From contig NZ_RCWN01000002.1 in NCBI RefSeq assembly GCF_003668555.1, positions 62,001 to 126,000 of the forward strand: a stretch of DNA of 64,000 bases, written 5' to 3'. A program made the translations under genes and the position numbers. The stretch comes from Notoacmeibacter ruber. Lineage in GTDB: Bacteria; Pseudomonadota; Alphaproteobacteria; Rhizobiales; Rhizobiaceae. Each line of letters begins with the position of its first letter. Positions within the stretch are counted from its first letter, which is position 1. Of this stretch, positions 7,722 to 16,584 are shown piece after piece. The notes beneath the pieces are model-generated. The model was given only the letters and a program-made list of their open reading frames with translations, had not been told where the DNA came from and made no database searches.

Positions 7722-10046
7722 ATGGCAGATGATGATAGGCCCAGCGCCGAGGATGTTTATCACACTGCTCCCGAGAGTGAGGGAGAGGGATACGAGACCG
7801 CCTGGGAACGCGCCCATGTGCCTCTCTCGGCGCGGCCGCGAGTTCGATCCCGGTTTGCGGAGACCCCGCCCTATGCCTCGCCGGAGCCACAGCTGGTCGT
7901 GGACTCTTTCGTGACAGACCCGGACCGAGATGCCCCGACCCGGCCCGAAAGGTCGATCGAACCGAGAAACGTCGAGTCCAATGATGCTGGTCCGAAACCA
8001 ACGCGTCAGATGCTCGTTCACGACGTTCTACCCATCGAGAGTTTCAATGATGATGTTCTGATCAGCGATGGCGCGCCGGACGGCCGCCCCGACGAGATGA
8101 TCTTTCTGACCCGACAGCAGTTCGCAGAGAAATACGGTCACGCTCCAACCCCCGAAGAGATGGACGAACGATCTCTACTTCTCCGCGATGAGGACGAAAA
8201 CTACCGGACGAGGGAGGAGGTCTATCGTTCCATAAAGATCGGCAAATCCGTCCCACGCGGACAGCGCCAGGCGCGGCGCGATAAGATATTCGCCGAGCAA
8301 ATGGCCAAATATGGGGTCAGCACTCAACGCTTTGGCAAGGCCCAGAATTGGAGCGATTATCTCGACACGCCTGCCGGCAGCCGATGGCAGCGCAAGAAAT
8401 TCAGGAACCCTTTGCAGTCGGGACAGGACAATCCCGACGTTTTGATGCGATCTGCTGACGGCGCATATCTCGCAATCTATCCCAAATTGAGGCCCGATTT
8501 CCATCCGCTCAGTATCGATGAGATCGGCGCAGAGCGGGGAGACCGCAACGTTTGGCTGAAGGGCGAGGACCATACCTACTACAACCTCAATACCCTATCC
8601 AGCAGTTCGGCGAGCTCTCTTTATGATGAATTTCTGAAGACCACTAATCCATACCAATTGCCGAACCTTCTGCTGCGACGCGACCGTGTCGCCTATGTCG
8701 CCGGCGAGACATACGATCTAGCCCTGAAAACGGCGAGAGAGACCGGCGGCAGACCCAACAATCCTTACGAGGGCGGCGTGCTCATGCGGGCACGAAACGG
8801 CAAGTCGCTGGTCAAACCCTCGACGCTGGAATGGCTGGGGCAGGAGACCTACCGGGATGAGCACTATTCCCGACGCGCAAACGAAGCACTCGCCATACCC
8901 GACGAGATGCAAACCGATCCGGAAGAAAGGGGGCCGTCCCTTCTCGTCGCCGATCCCAAAAATCCCCGTATCTATCTCGACGGAGAGATGTTCCAGCTGA
9001 TCACCGGTCACAGGATTGCCTCTCAGCCGGATACGGCAATCCTTGTCCAGAACCACAACCAGCGCGGAGGGACAGGCAATTTCGCCACCCTTGCCTTCGT
9101 GCTCGACCCCGAGAACGACAAATCGCTGACGACCGAGCAAAAGACGCTGATCGGGCGCGATGTTAGGCTGCATGAATGGAATCCCGGGGAGGGGTTCAGC
9201 ACCGACACATCATCTGCCGACGAACAGCATAATCGGACGCGCCCCCTGCCTGGCGGAAAGCGCAAAAGGGAAGCATTCGTCTCTAGCCCCGCGGCGGTAG
9301 CCGAAAGCTCAGCGGATGACGCGCAGTCTCCTCCACGCAAGCGCATCCGACAACGGGCTTCGACAAGGCTAGCGGCACCTCTCGTTCGCACCGCGCTGAA
9401 ATCCGCCTATCTCAAATTCGGGGGCGAATATTTCACGACACGAAAAGTGGTCGAGAAGTTTCCGCGACACGCGCAGACACGGGCGATGATCAGAGGCGAC
9501 AGGAGCTGCGATCTTCTGTTCAAGGCTCTGGACGGTCATACCGTTCTGCCCGGCGGTGAACTTCTTAAGCAGACCGGGGAGGCAGGCCGTGCGCGTATTC
9601 GGCGAGCCGGTCTGCCGCCCTGCTTTGCCGGTCAGTCATCCGATGCGCCAGCAGGCCCGCCGGCTCTGATCAATAGCGGAGATGGCCGCCTGATCCCGTA
9701 TGACAGCGCGACGGTCGGACGAAACCTCAAGGGACGCTCGGTCATCGAGACGTTCGGACCGGATCGCACGATGATCCGCATGGAGAGCGGCGGCTACCGA
9801 ACCTATGCCGCGACACTTCATTTCGGCGATCCCGTCTCGGTCGAAGCCGCCTCAGCGATCGGTGTGGAGCCGCGCGAGAGAGTGCGGCAGGTCGGTCGAG
9901 AACAGGACAATTCTTCCGAAAGCGAAGGCCTCATCTCCTGGTCGGAGAGCGACTATGGCGGCCGGGAAGAGCGCGTCGCTACCGAACCGGCAGAACCGGG
10001 ACGGACCGACCGCAGCCGGTCACGGCAATCCTCGATAGGTATCTGA
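7722..10046 (+). CDS. VirE2-like protein with three DG modules and NLS-like clusters (774 aa)
   Basis: Start chosen at ATG 7722, behind AAAAGGAC. The segment MIFLTRQQFAEKYGHAPTPE (126-145) and LLLRDEDENYRTREEVYRSI (152-171) aligns by eye with VirE2 around ILVRQ, LYRDGVGNYYPPP and FERI. LQSGQDNPDVLMR (231-243) matches the VirE2 stretch LQAGSLLPDIMIK. A motif of the form VLMR-x-A/S-x-x-G recurs three times: PDVLMRSADG (238-247), GGVLMRARNG (351-360) and CDLLFKALDG (596-605); VirE2 is described as having two similar domains. Basic clusters GGKRKRE (511-517) and PPRKRIRQR (537-545) look like nuclear localisation signals. The tail ends RTDRSRSRQSSIGI, suitable as a VirB/D4 secretion signal. Likely a secreted DNA-binding effector. 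virD4 begins 12 bp later. Confidence 0.65.
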   Translation: MADDDRPSAEDVYHTAPESEGEGYETAWERAHVPLSARPRVRSRFAETPPYASPEPQLVVDSFVTDPDRDAPTRPERSIEPRNVESNDAGPKPTRQMLVHDVLPIESFNDDVLISDGAPDGRPDEMIFLTRQQFAEKYGHAPTPEEMDERSLLLRDEDENYRTREEVYRSIKIGKSVPRGQRQARRDKIFAEQMAKYGVSTQRFGKAQNWSDYLDTPAGSRWQRKKFRNPLQSGQDNPDVLMRSADGAYLAIYPKLRPDFHPLSIDEIGAERGDRNVWLKGEDHTYYNLNTLSSSSASSLYDEFLKTTNPYQLPNLLLRRDRVAYVAGETYDLALKTARETGGRPNNPYEGGVLMRARNGKSLVKPSTLEWLGQETYRDEHYSRRANEALAIPDEMQTDPEERGPSLLVADPKNPRIYLDGEMFQLITGHRIASQPDTAILVQNHNQRGGTGNFATLAFVLDPENDKSLTTEQKTLIGRDVRLHEWNPGEGFSTDTSSADEQHNRTRPLPGGKRKREAFVSSPAAVAESSADDAQSPPRKRIRQRASTRLAAPLVRTALKSAYLKFGGEYFTTRKVVEKFPRHAQTRAMIRGDRSCDLLFKALDGHTVLPGGELLKQTGEAGRARIRRAGLPPCFAGQSSDAPAGPPALINSGDGRLIPYDSATVGRNLKGRSVIETFGPDRTMIRMESGGYRTYAATLHFGDPVSVEAASAIGVEPRERVRQVGREQDNSSESEGLISWSESDYGGREERVATEPAEPGRTDRSRSRQSSIGI

Positions 10047-10057
10047 AGGGAAACAGG

Positions 10058-12175
10058 ATGAACGCCAACGGCAAAATCTTCTCCACCCTCCTTTTCGCCC
10101 TGATCTTCTCTCTTCCGGTCGGGTGGCTGGTCGCGTCGATCTATGTAACCCTGGCCAATGGTGGTGGCATGGCCGGGCTTGCGGAACTCGACCTTCTGGC
10201 CTTCTGGTACGAAACGCCGTTCTATCTCGGTTTTACGACCCGCCAGTTCTATTGGGGGCTCGGCCTGATGGGCGCCACAAGCGTGGTGCTTCTCGCCGTG
10301 ACTGCGGCGCTTTCCTTCAAACCCAAACATTTCGGTACGGCCCGCTGGGCGGGCTTCGGCGAGATGCGACGGCTGAAATATCTACGGCCCTATCGCAAAA
10401 TATCGGGACCGATCTTCGGCAAGACGAAAGGACCGCGGACGCCCGGCCTTTATCTCACCAATGGCGAACAGCCCCATAGCCTGGTGGTCGCGCCGACGCG
10501 CGCGGGCAAGGGCGTCGGCGTGGTCATTCCGACGCTCCTCACCTTCGATGGATCCGTCCTGGCTCTCGACGTCAAGGGCGAACTGTTCGAACTGACATCG
10601 CGAGCCCGCAAGAAGCGCGGCGACCGTATCTTCAAATTCTCTCCCATGGACCCGGATGGCCTGACCCATTGCTACAATCCTGTTCTCGACATCGTTCGCG
10701 TTCCCCCGGAGCGGCGCTTTTCCGAAGCGCGACGGCTGGCGAACAATCTGATTGCGGCGAAAGGCAAGGGTTCGGAAGGCTTTATCGATGGCGCCCGCGA
10801 TCTGTTCGTCGCCGGCGTGCTGGCCTGCATCGAACGCGGCAATCCGACCATCGGCGCCGTTTATGACCTCTACGCCCAGCCCGGCGAGAAATACAAACTG
10901 TTCGCCCAGCTCGCCGAAGAGAGCAACATCGCCGAGGTGACGCGCATCTTCGACAATATGGCGGGTAACGACACCAAGATCATCACCTCCTACACCTCGG
11001 TTCTCGGCGATGGCGGGCTCAACCTATGGGCCGATCCGCTCATCAAGAACGCCACCAGCCGTTCCGATTTCTCGATCTACGATCTACGCCGCGATCCGAC
11101 CTCGATCTATCTTTGCGTCAGCCCGAACGATCTGGAAGTAATCGCCCCGCTGGTGCGGCTCTTCTTCCAGCAGATCGTCTCCATCCTCCAGCGGACCATG
11201 CCAGGCGATGACGAGGTTTTCGAGGTCTTATTCCTGCTCGACGAGTTCAAGCATCTCGGCCAGCTCGATGCCATTGAAACCGCCGTCACGACGATTGCCG
11301 GCTATAAGGGCCGGTTCATGTTCATCATCCAGAGCCTGTCGGCGCTGACCGGCGCCTATGAGCAGGCTGGCAAGGAGAACTTCCTGTCCAATACCGGCGT
11401 GCAGGTCTTCATGGCCACGGCCGATGACGAAACGCCGGAATACATCTCCAAAGCCATCGGCGAATACACCTTCACAAACAAGACCGTCTCCTACAGTCAC
11501 AAGGAGTTCTTCGATTCCAACATCCAGAAATCCGACCAGGGCTCGCCGCTTCTGCGACCCGAACAGGTCAGGCTTCTGGAAGACGATATGCAGATCGTGC
11601 TGGTGAAAGGCCAGCCGCCGATGAAGATGCATAAGGTCAAATACTACGCCGATCGCTATCTCAAGCCGCTCTTCGAAGGACAGGAAGGGCCGCTGCCGCA
11701 GCCCGACCCGATTCCGCTGACCGCCGGGAAGGCGCCGCCCGTCCTGCTCAAGGAGCAGAAAGAGGCCGGGCCGCGGGGCGATGAGGAAATTATCGACGAC
11801 GACGATGATTTCGATGCGGCAATCGATGAAACCGAGGCCGACGAGTTCGATCCCGCGGAACAGGGCGCCCCGGAAGAGGATATTCGCCGCAGCCGCACCG
11901 CAGATGCGGCTGCGGTGCAGCAGCAGGCCGCGGCCGCGCAGTTCGATCAGAATATCCGTAACGCAGCGGCAGCTGGTGCTGCGGAACAGGCGCACGCGAC
12001 GGGCGATGCCGCCAACCCGAGCGCGCCGCAAGTCGGAGGCGAAGGCGGAAGCGGCGGTGTGGATGCGACTACCGAACAACCGGAGACGCCCGCCCAGGCC
12101 GAGCAACGGAAATTGTTGGAGCGGATCATCGCGCTTCAACAGCGCCAGGACGGACAGTCGCTGGAACATTCCTGA
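10058..12175 (+). CDS. virD4: VirD4 type IV coupling protein (705 aa)
   Basis: Inner-membrane ATPase that recruits the relaxase-DNA complex and effector proteins to the VirB channel. Two N-terminal membrane segments (about 8-28 and 62-85) precede a TraG/VirD4 ATPase domain: Walker A PTRAGKGVGVVIPT (about 146-159), SVLALDVKGELFE, and Walker B FLLDEFKHLGQL (about 391). After residue 560 the protein carries a low-complexity acidic and Ala/Gln-rich extension (DDDDDFDAAIDETEADEFD) of the kind proposed to bind substrates. It lies inside the virD/virE-like array, 12 bp after the 774-aa gene, with RBS AAGGGAAACAGG. Length and motifs are normal for the family. Confidence 0.95.
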   Translation: MNANGKIFSTLLFALIFSLPVGWLVASIYVTLANGGGMAGLAELDLLAFWYETPFYLGFTTRQFYWGLGLMGATSVVLLAVTAALSFKPKHFGTARWAGFGEMRRLKYLRPYRKISGPIFGKTKGPRTPGLYLTNGEQPHSLVVAPTRAGKGVGVVIPTLLTFDGSVLALDVKGELFELTSRARKKRGDRIFKFSPMDPDGLTHCYNPVLDIVRVPPERRFSEARRLANNLIAAKGKGSEGFIDGARDLFVAGVLACIERGNPTIGAVYDLYAQPGEKYKLFAQLAEESNIAEVTRIFDNMAGNDTKIITSYTSVLGDGGLNLWADPLIKNATSRSDFSIYDLRRDPTSIYLCVSPNDLEVIAPLVRLFFQQIVSILQRTMPGDDEVFEVLFLLDEFKHLGQLDAIETAVTTIAGYKGRFMFIIQSLSALTGAYEQAGKENFLSNTGVQVFMATADDETPEYISKAIGEYTFTNKTVSYSHKEFFDSNIQKSDQGSPLLRPEQVRLLEDDMQIVLVKGQPPMKMHKVKYYADRYLKPLFEGQEGPLPQPDPIPLTAGKAPPVLLKEQKEAGPRGDEEIIDDDDDFDAAIDETEADEFDPAEQGAPEEDIRRSRTADAAAVQQQAAAAQFDQNIRNAAAAGAAEQAHATGDAANPSAPQVGGEGGSGGVDATTEQPETPAQAEQRKLLERIIALQQRQDGQSLEHS

Positions 12176-12213
12176 CCTGCCGGTCATCCGAATAAACCCG
12201 AAAGGACGACGCC

Positions 12214-13995
12214 ATGAGCGATTACGAAAATGCCCAGGAGGCGACGCGGGAGTTTTTTGAAACGCTAAGCAAGACCGCCAGGCTTCGCACTATCAGGCGT
12301 TTACAAACCACGAATTCGTTGGAGGCAAGCCAGTTCGAAACGGCTGCTCAGCAACGCTTTCTCGAATTCAAGGACGACGTCATCGCGCATGAAGCCTATC
12401 GCGACAAACCGTTGGGTTTTCTGGATGATTTAAAGTCGAACCATGATCTTCTTTTACATGGCATCGATCAGCATATCGCGCCTGGACACCAAAGCGTGAA
12501 GGCGCGCGAAACGCTTTTGAATGCAATAGGCGCGGCCGATGACTTTGATGATGAGCGGTGGCATTCGACCGCGCAATCCTTGAACCATCAGCTTGGCCAT
12601 AACTTGAAGAAGAATTTTTCGGGCGCTGATCTTTCATCACTGGCCGAAGCGCAAAATCGCTTCGCCGGTAGTCTGCAAGATTATGTCAAGGATCTTAGTC
12701 CAATGCGCTGTTCCGATGGGGATAAAGCGGCCCAATTCCGAACTAAAAAACAAGAGGCCTTATTGGAACTGCGAAAGACGCTGGCTCTCTCCGATAAACA
12801 GATCGGGGAGTGGAAGGACAATTGGGGCGACAATATTCTGAGACGCTTCGACGAACGGACAAAACACCTGGACCCTGGACGCGAACGAAGCGACCGCAAC
12901 GCGCAAATCGTAAATACCTATTTCGAGGATCTCGATAATGAAGCCAGATTGGCGCGCCTCGTGGCGGATCGGGCAGAGCAGCGGCTCATCGGTTTCGGCA
13001 AGGAAATGATCGCCACGGAGGCATACAAAAAGGCCAGTGGCTTTTCAGACCAAGTGCGATCGAGCTTCGAGAGAGTCAGCTCCTCGATCGATGATCATGT
13101 CTGTCCGGGTCCGGCAGCAATCAGGGCGCGGCGCGGCCAGTTAAATTGTCTCGAGACCTATCTGCCGAAGACGGAAGAAGACCGCCGGAAGATCAGGACC
13201 GGCGATGACAGCTTCCTTGGCCAGGAACGGTGCCAAAGAATAGCCGAAACCCTCAACCGAAATCTGAGTGAGAACCATGGAAGCAGGCTGGAAAAATGGG
13301 AGGCGGGTGAAATTCCGCATCTTCTTCTCGACATGGACGCAATGCAAAACAATCTGCGATCGGGAGTGAGGAATAACGAATCCATTCATGCCGATGGGCG
13401 GAGGATCGACCCTTCTATGCCCGATATGGCCGACAGGCTTGCCGAGCAGTCGCGGGCGATTGACGCAAGGAAACATGAAATAAGGAGCGTGGTGGGTGAA
13501 GACTTCTTCAACCGCCTGGAGCAAAAAACCGGCGATGAACCGAACAAGCGCAAGCTGAGCCGCGATGATAGCGAAACAGGACGTCCCCGTCAGGTTCGAC
13601 GGCTCTCCGCCGGTTCCCGTCCGGAGCCGGCCCTACAGGACGATCAGGCGGACATCAGCACCGCGTCGGAAGCATCGCGATCTCCTTCACCTGTCCGTGA
13701 GGAGGGTGAACGGCGCTCTTCGTCACCCAATCGTCAAAACGAGCGGGTCGACCTCGACCTGGCTCTTATCGGCGTCGATGACCCAACGGATGAGCAGCGC
13801 AGGATCATGCGCGACTGGGCTGAGCCCGGCCAACTGACCCATGACCGGCTCATGGCGATGACCGGCGCGCCAGAACGCCTCGACCTCAGCGATGATGCCT
13901 TCTCGACCGAAAGTGAGCCGGAAGTAGGAAACACCGCTCACGACCGCTCCGAAAGCGATCGCTCTCGCGAACGCAGCCAGAGCGCTGGCCGGTGA
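12214..13995 (+). CDS. Unrecognised putative effector with internal duplication (593 aa)
   Basis: Last gene of the plus-strand array. It has two copies of a mostly helical domain, about 46-160 and 255-388. Matching landmarks are RFLEFKDDVIAHEAY with RLIGFGKEMIATEAY, LLHGIDQHIAPG with VSSSIDDHVCPG, and STAQSLNHQLGHNLKK with RIAETLNRNLSEN. The 440-510 linker is Ser/Pro/Arg-rich with a bipartite basic cluster, NKRKLSRDD followed by RPRQVRR (444-463). The tail RSESDRSRERSQSAGR has the alternating Arg pattern of VirE2/VirF-type export signals. I find no known catalytic motif. Its place next to virD4 recalls virD5 in Ti plasmids, but no sequence similarity is claimed. Confidence 0.6.
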   Translation: MSDYENAQEATREFFETLSKTARLRTIRRLQTTNSLEASQFETAAQQRFLEFKDDVIAHEAYRDKPLGFLDDLKSNHDLLLHGIDQHIAPGHQSVKARETLLNAIGAADDFDDERWHSTAQSLNHQLGHNLKKNFSGADLSSLAEAQNRFAGSLQDYVKDLSPMRCSDGDKAAQFRTKKQEALLELRKTLALSDKQIGEWKDNWGDNILRRFDERTKHLDPGRERSDRNAQIVNTYFEDLDNEARLARLVADRAEQRLIGFGKEMIATEAYKKASGFSDQVRSSFERVSSSIDDHVCPGPAAIRARRGQLNCLETYLPKTEEDRRKIRTGDDSFLGQERCQRIAETLNRNLSENHGSRLEKWEAGEIPHLLLDMDAMQNNLRSGVRNNESIHADGRRIDPSMPDMADRLAEQSRAIDARKHEIRSVVGEDFFNRLEQKTGDEPNKRKLSRDDSETGRPRQVRRLSAGSRPEPALQDDQADISTASEASRSPSPVREEGERRSSSPNRQNERVDLDLALIGVDDPTDEQRRIMRDWAEPGQLTHDRLMAMTGAPERLDLSDDAFSTESEPEVGNTAHDRSESDRSRERSQSAGR

Positions 13996-14140
13996 TGGCA
14001 GACTGACGCGCAAACTGGCTTCGACCTGGCCCCGAGGTCTCAGATCGTTCCCCTCGCGATCGCAATGACCGATCGCATCATCGGGATCTTCAGCCTCAAA
14101 TGCTGCGATGGCCTCTTCAATTTCCCTGGCCTCTTCAGGA

Positions 14141-15145
14141 TCAGTCGTCCATATTCTGCGATGGAAGATAGATCTCGAGGACGCCCCGGCGGCCCTCTCG
14201 ACGCCCGACCTGCACCACGAGGTCGATCGTCCGCTTGGCGTAATGGATGATCTCCTTGTGCGACATCCGCACGCCGGAGCGCATCACCATCAGCGCGAGG
14301 CGGTCAAAGGCAAGATTGGGACTGTCGGCGTGGATCGTCGTGATCGCGCCTGGATGGCCGGTATTGATCGCTTCCAGAAAGTCATAGGCTTCCATGCCGC
14401 GGATCTCTCCGACGATGATGCGGTCGGGCCGCATGCGAAGGCAGCTTTCCAGCAATTTGGAGGGCAGGCGCTCTGACTTCTCCTTGCGTTCGGAGATCAG
14501 CCCGACCTGGTTCTTATGTGGCGGGAACAGCTCCTGGGCATCCTCGATCGTGATGATCCGCTCGTCCAGATCGCTCATCGCGATCAGGGCACGCGCCACC
14601 GTTGTCTTACCCGACGACGTGCCGCCGGAAATCAGAATGTTGAAGCGCTCATCGATGGCCTGACGGAACAGCCCCTGAAGGTCGCCACGCTCGGCCATAT
14701 CGGCGATAGCGCGGTGGCGGGCCTGTCGCTCGTCTTCAACCTTGATCTGGCCGCCATCGACGAAGACGATCTGCTTGCTGTCGAGCGTCTGCGTCAGATA
14801 TTTGCGGATCGAAAGCGACACGCCGTGTTCGATGGCTGGTTCGATGACCACCTGTACGCGCTGCGGCTGACCCCAGACCATGACGCGGCCCGATACGATG
14901 GGATGCAGCGCGCCGAGAGTGTTGCGCGTCTCTCCCGCAAGCTGCGCGCCCAGCCTCTTGATCGCGTGAGGGGGCAGCTCGACATCGATCTGATGCATGT
15001 GGACCGCCCCGGCCGCCTCGATGAAGATCGAACCGTCGGGATTGATCACAAGCTCGTTGACCTTGTCGTCGGTCAGATAGTCGCGGAGCGGACTCAGATA
15101 CTGCTCAACATAGGAGAGTTCGCCGCGGGGCGCATGGACGTTCAT
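14141..15145 (-). CDS. virB11: VirB11 secretion ATPase
   Basis: Hexameric cytoplasmic ATPase that powers pilus assembly and substrate passage at the base of the channel. It is 334 residues, with an N-terminal domain and a RecA-like domain carrying Walker A GGTSSGKTT (about 174-182), the Asp box ITIEDAQEL, a Walker B-type RPDRIIVGEIRG, and the His box GHPGAITTIHADS. It is the last gene of the minus-strand virB unit and overlaps the virB10 stop by 4 bp (ATGA). It ends 145 bp from the convergent stop of the plus-strand array. Confidence 0.96.
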   Translation of the reverse strand: MNVHAPRGELSYVEQYLSPLRDYLTDDKVNELVINPDGSIFIEAAGAVHMHQIDVELPPHAIKRLGAQLAGETRNTLGALHPIVSGRVMVWGQPQRVQVVIEPAIEHGVSLSIRKYLTQTLDSKQIVFVDGGQIKVEDERQARHRAIADMAERGDLQGLFRQAIDERFNILISGGTSSGKTTVARALIAMSDLDERIITIEDAQELFPPHKNQVGLISERKEKSERLPSKLLESCLRMRPDRIIVGEIRGMEAYDFLEAINTGHPGAITTIHADSPNLAFDRLALMVMRSGVRMSHKEIIHYAKRTIDLVVQVGRREGRRGVLEIYLPSQNMDD

Positions 15146-16584
15146 CGGAACACCAGATCACGGTTGACGAAGACGCGGATCTCCTCGCCCTGCGGGATGC
15201 GGATGATTGGCGGCAGGTTGAGGAACTTTTCCAGGAACCCCTTGCCCTGTTCGGCGATTGCGCCACCGACCGACGCGATCATCTGTCCACCTCCGCTCTG
15301 GCCGCCACCACCGCCACCAATATTGATCGTCGTGCCGCTGCTGGAGGACGAATTGCCGCCAATGGAGCCGAGCGCTGAGGGCACCGCGCCAATGGCGCTG
15401 ACCAGAACGGCAGCACCAATCTTTTTCATATAACGGTTGTCGACATTGCCCGCCGTGCCAGAGCGGCCGAGCTTGTCCGCCCCGGTCGAGCCGAGGGCGA
15501 TCGACTGACCCTTGGGCGTGATGGCGCGGTTCCAGGCGATCAGCACCCGTTTCTGTTCCAGTTGAACCTCATTGTTGAACTGGCCGACCAGGACCGTGCC
15601 CGCCGGCATCAGAATACGGCGGCCATCGAAGGAGAAGACCGGCTCCATCACCTGAGCGCGGATATTGCCCGGCAGTTCCGTATTGATCGCTGTTTCCAGA
15701 ACAGCCGAGATGATGGTGCCCTGCACGATCGTGCGGGAGGGATCAGCGAGCGGCTGCGACAGGGATGTTTCCGTCACGCTATCGGCAGCGGACGCCAGAA
15801 ACTGCTCGTTCTGATTGAGAATGCGTTCGGAGGCGTCACCTGAAATGCGCGGTCCGTGTCTCGGAGGCTTGACGCCATCGTCAACGATCACCCCAGAGGA
15901 CGTTCTCTGCTCTTCTTCCAGCGATTGCGCGTCTTTCATCATTTCCAACTGCCGCTTGGCCTCTTCCATGGCGCGGCGACGTTCCTCTTCGGCCTGGGCA
16001 GCAGCGGCGCGCAGGCGATCGTTCTCCCGCTTCATCCGCTCCCGTTCGTCATCGAGCTTGGCATTCATCTTGGCGGTGTAGCGATCCATCGCCTTTTTCA
16101 GCTCATCCTTGGAAAGGCCTGGATTCTTCTTGTTCTGAAGCGCTTCCAACTCTTTCTGAAGAGCGGCGAGTTGCGTTTTCAACGCTGCATTCGGATCGGT
16201 TTTATCCTCTACCTCCTCCGGCGGCGCCGGAACGTTGAAATCAAGCCGGATGTCCTCTTCGACTTGCCTGTCGACCCCAAGGCCAACCCGCGAGGTGAGG
16301 GCCGGGTCGTCGCGTTCCAGAATGCCGAAGATTTGAAGCGTACGGGTCGGCCCGACCAGAAGCATGAACAGAGCCAGCGCACCTCCCAACAAAGCGAGCG
16401 CCATGGAAAGCGGAACGCTGCGTTTGCGCCCCTTGCCCGTCTGCCGGGCGCGGCGCTCTTCCAGCAATGCCTCACGCTCCCTGCTTTCCTCCTGCCGCGC
16501 CTCAAGCGCCGCAGCCTCATCGACCTCGTCATGCGGGTCGTTATCGGTGTGGTCGCCATCGCCGTGGTTCCGATCATCCTGCAT
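15142..16584 (-). CDS. virB10: VirB10 channel scaffold protein
   Basis: Spans the envelope and forms the outer-membrane core with VirB7 and VirB9. The 480-residue protein has a charged cytoplasmic N-terminus, one membrane anchor (SMALALLGGALALFMLLVG, about 59-77), a long charged helical, coiled-coil-prone region (about 130-230), and the TrbI/VirB10 beta domain with IVQGTIISAVLETAINTELP, VGQFNNEVQLEQKRVLIAWN and the C-terminal IRIPQGEEIRVFVNRDLVF. The antenna region contains a Gly/Ser-rich loop (GGGGGGQSGGGQ). The ATG overlaps the end of virB9 by 11 bp, indicating coupled translation. Confidence 0.95.
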   Translation of the reverse strand: MQDDRNHGDGDHTDNDPHDEVDEAAALEARQEESREREALLEERRARQTGKGRKRSVPLSMALALLGGALALFMLLVGPTRTLQIFGILERDDPALTSRVGLGVDRQVEEDIRLDFNVPAPPEEVEDKTDPNAALKTQLAALQKELEALQNKKNPGLSKDELKKAMDRYTAKMNAKLDDERERMKRENDRLRAAAAQAEEERRRAMEEAKRQLEMMKDAQSLEEEQRTSSGVIVDDGVKPPRHGPRISGDASERILNQNEQFLASAADSVTETSLSQPLADPSRTIVQGTIISAVLETAINTELPGNIRAQVMEPVFSFDGRRILMPAGTVLVGQFNNEVQLEQKRVLIAWNRAITPKGQSIALGSTGADKLGRSGTAGNVDNRYMKKIGAAVLVSAIGAVPSALGSIGGNSSSSSGTTINIGGGGGGQSGGGQMIASVGGAIAEQGKGFLEKFLNLPPIIRIPQGEEIRVFVNRDLVFR

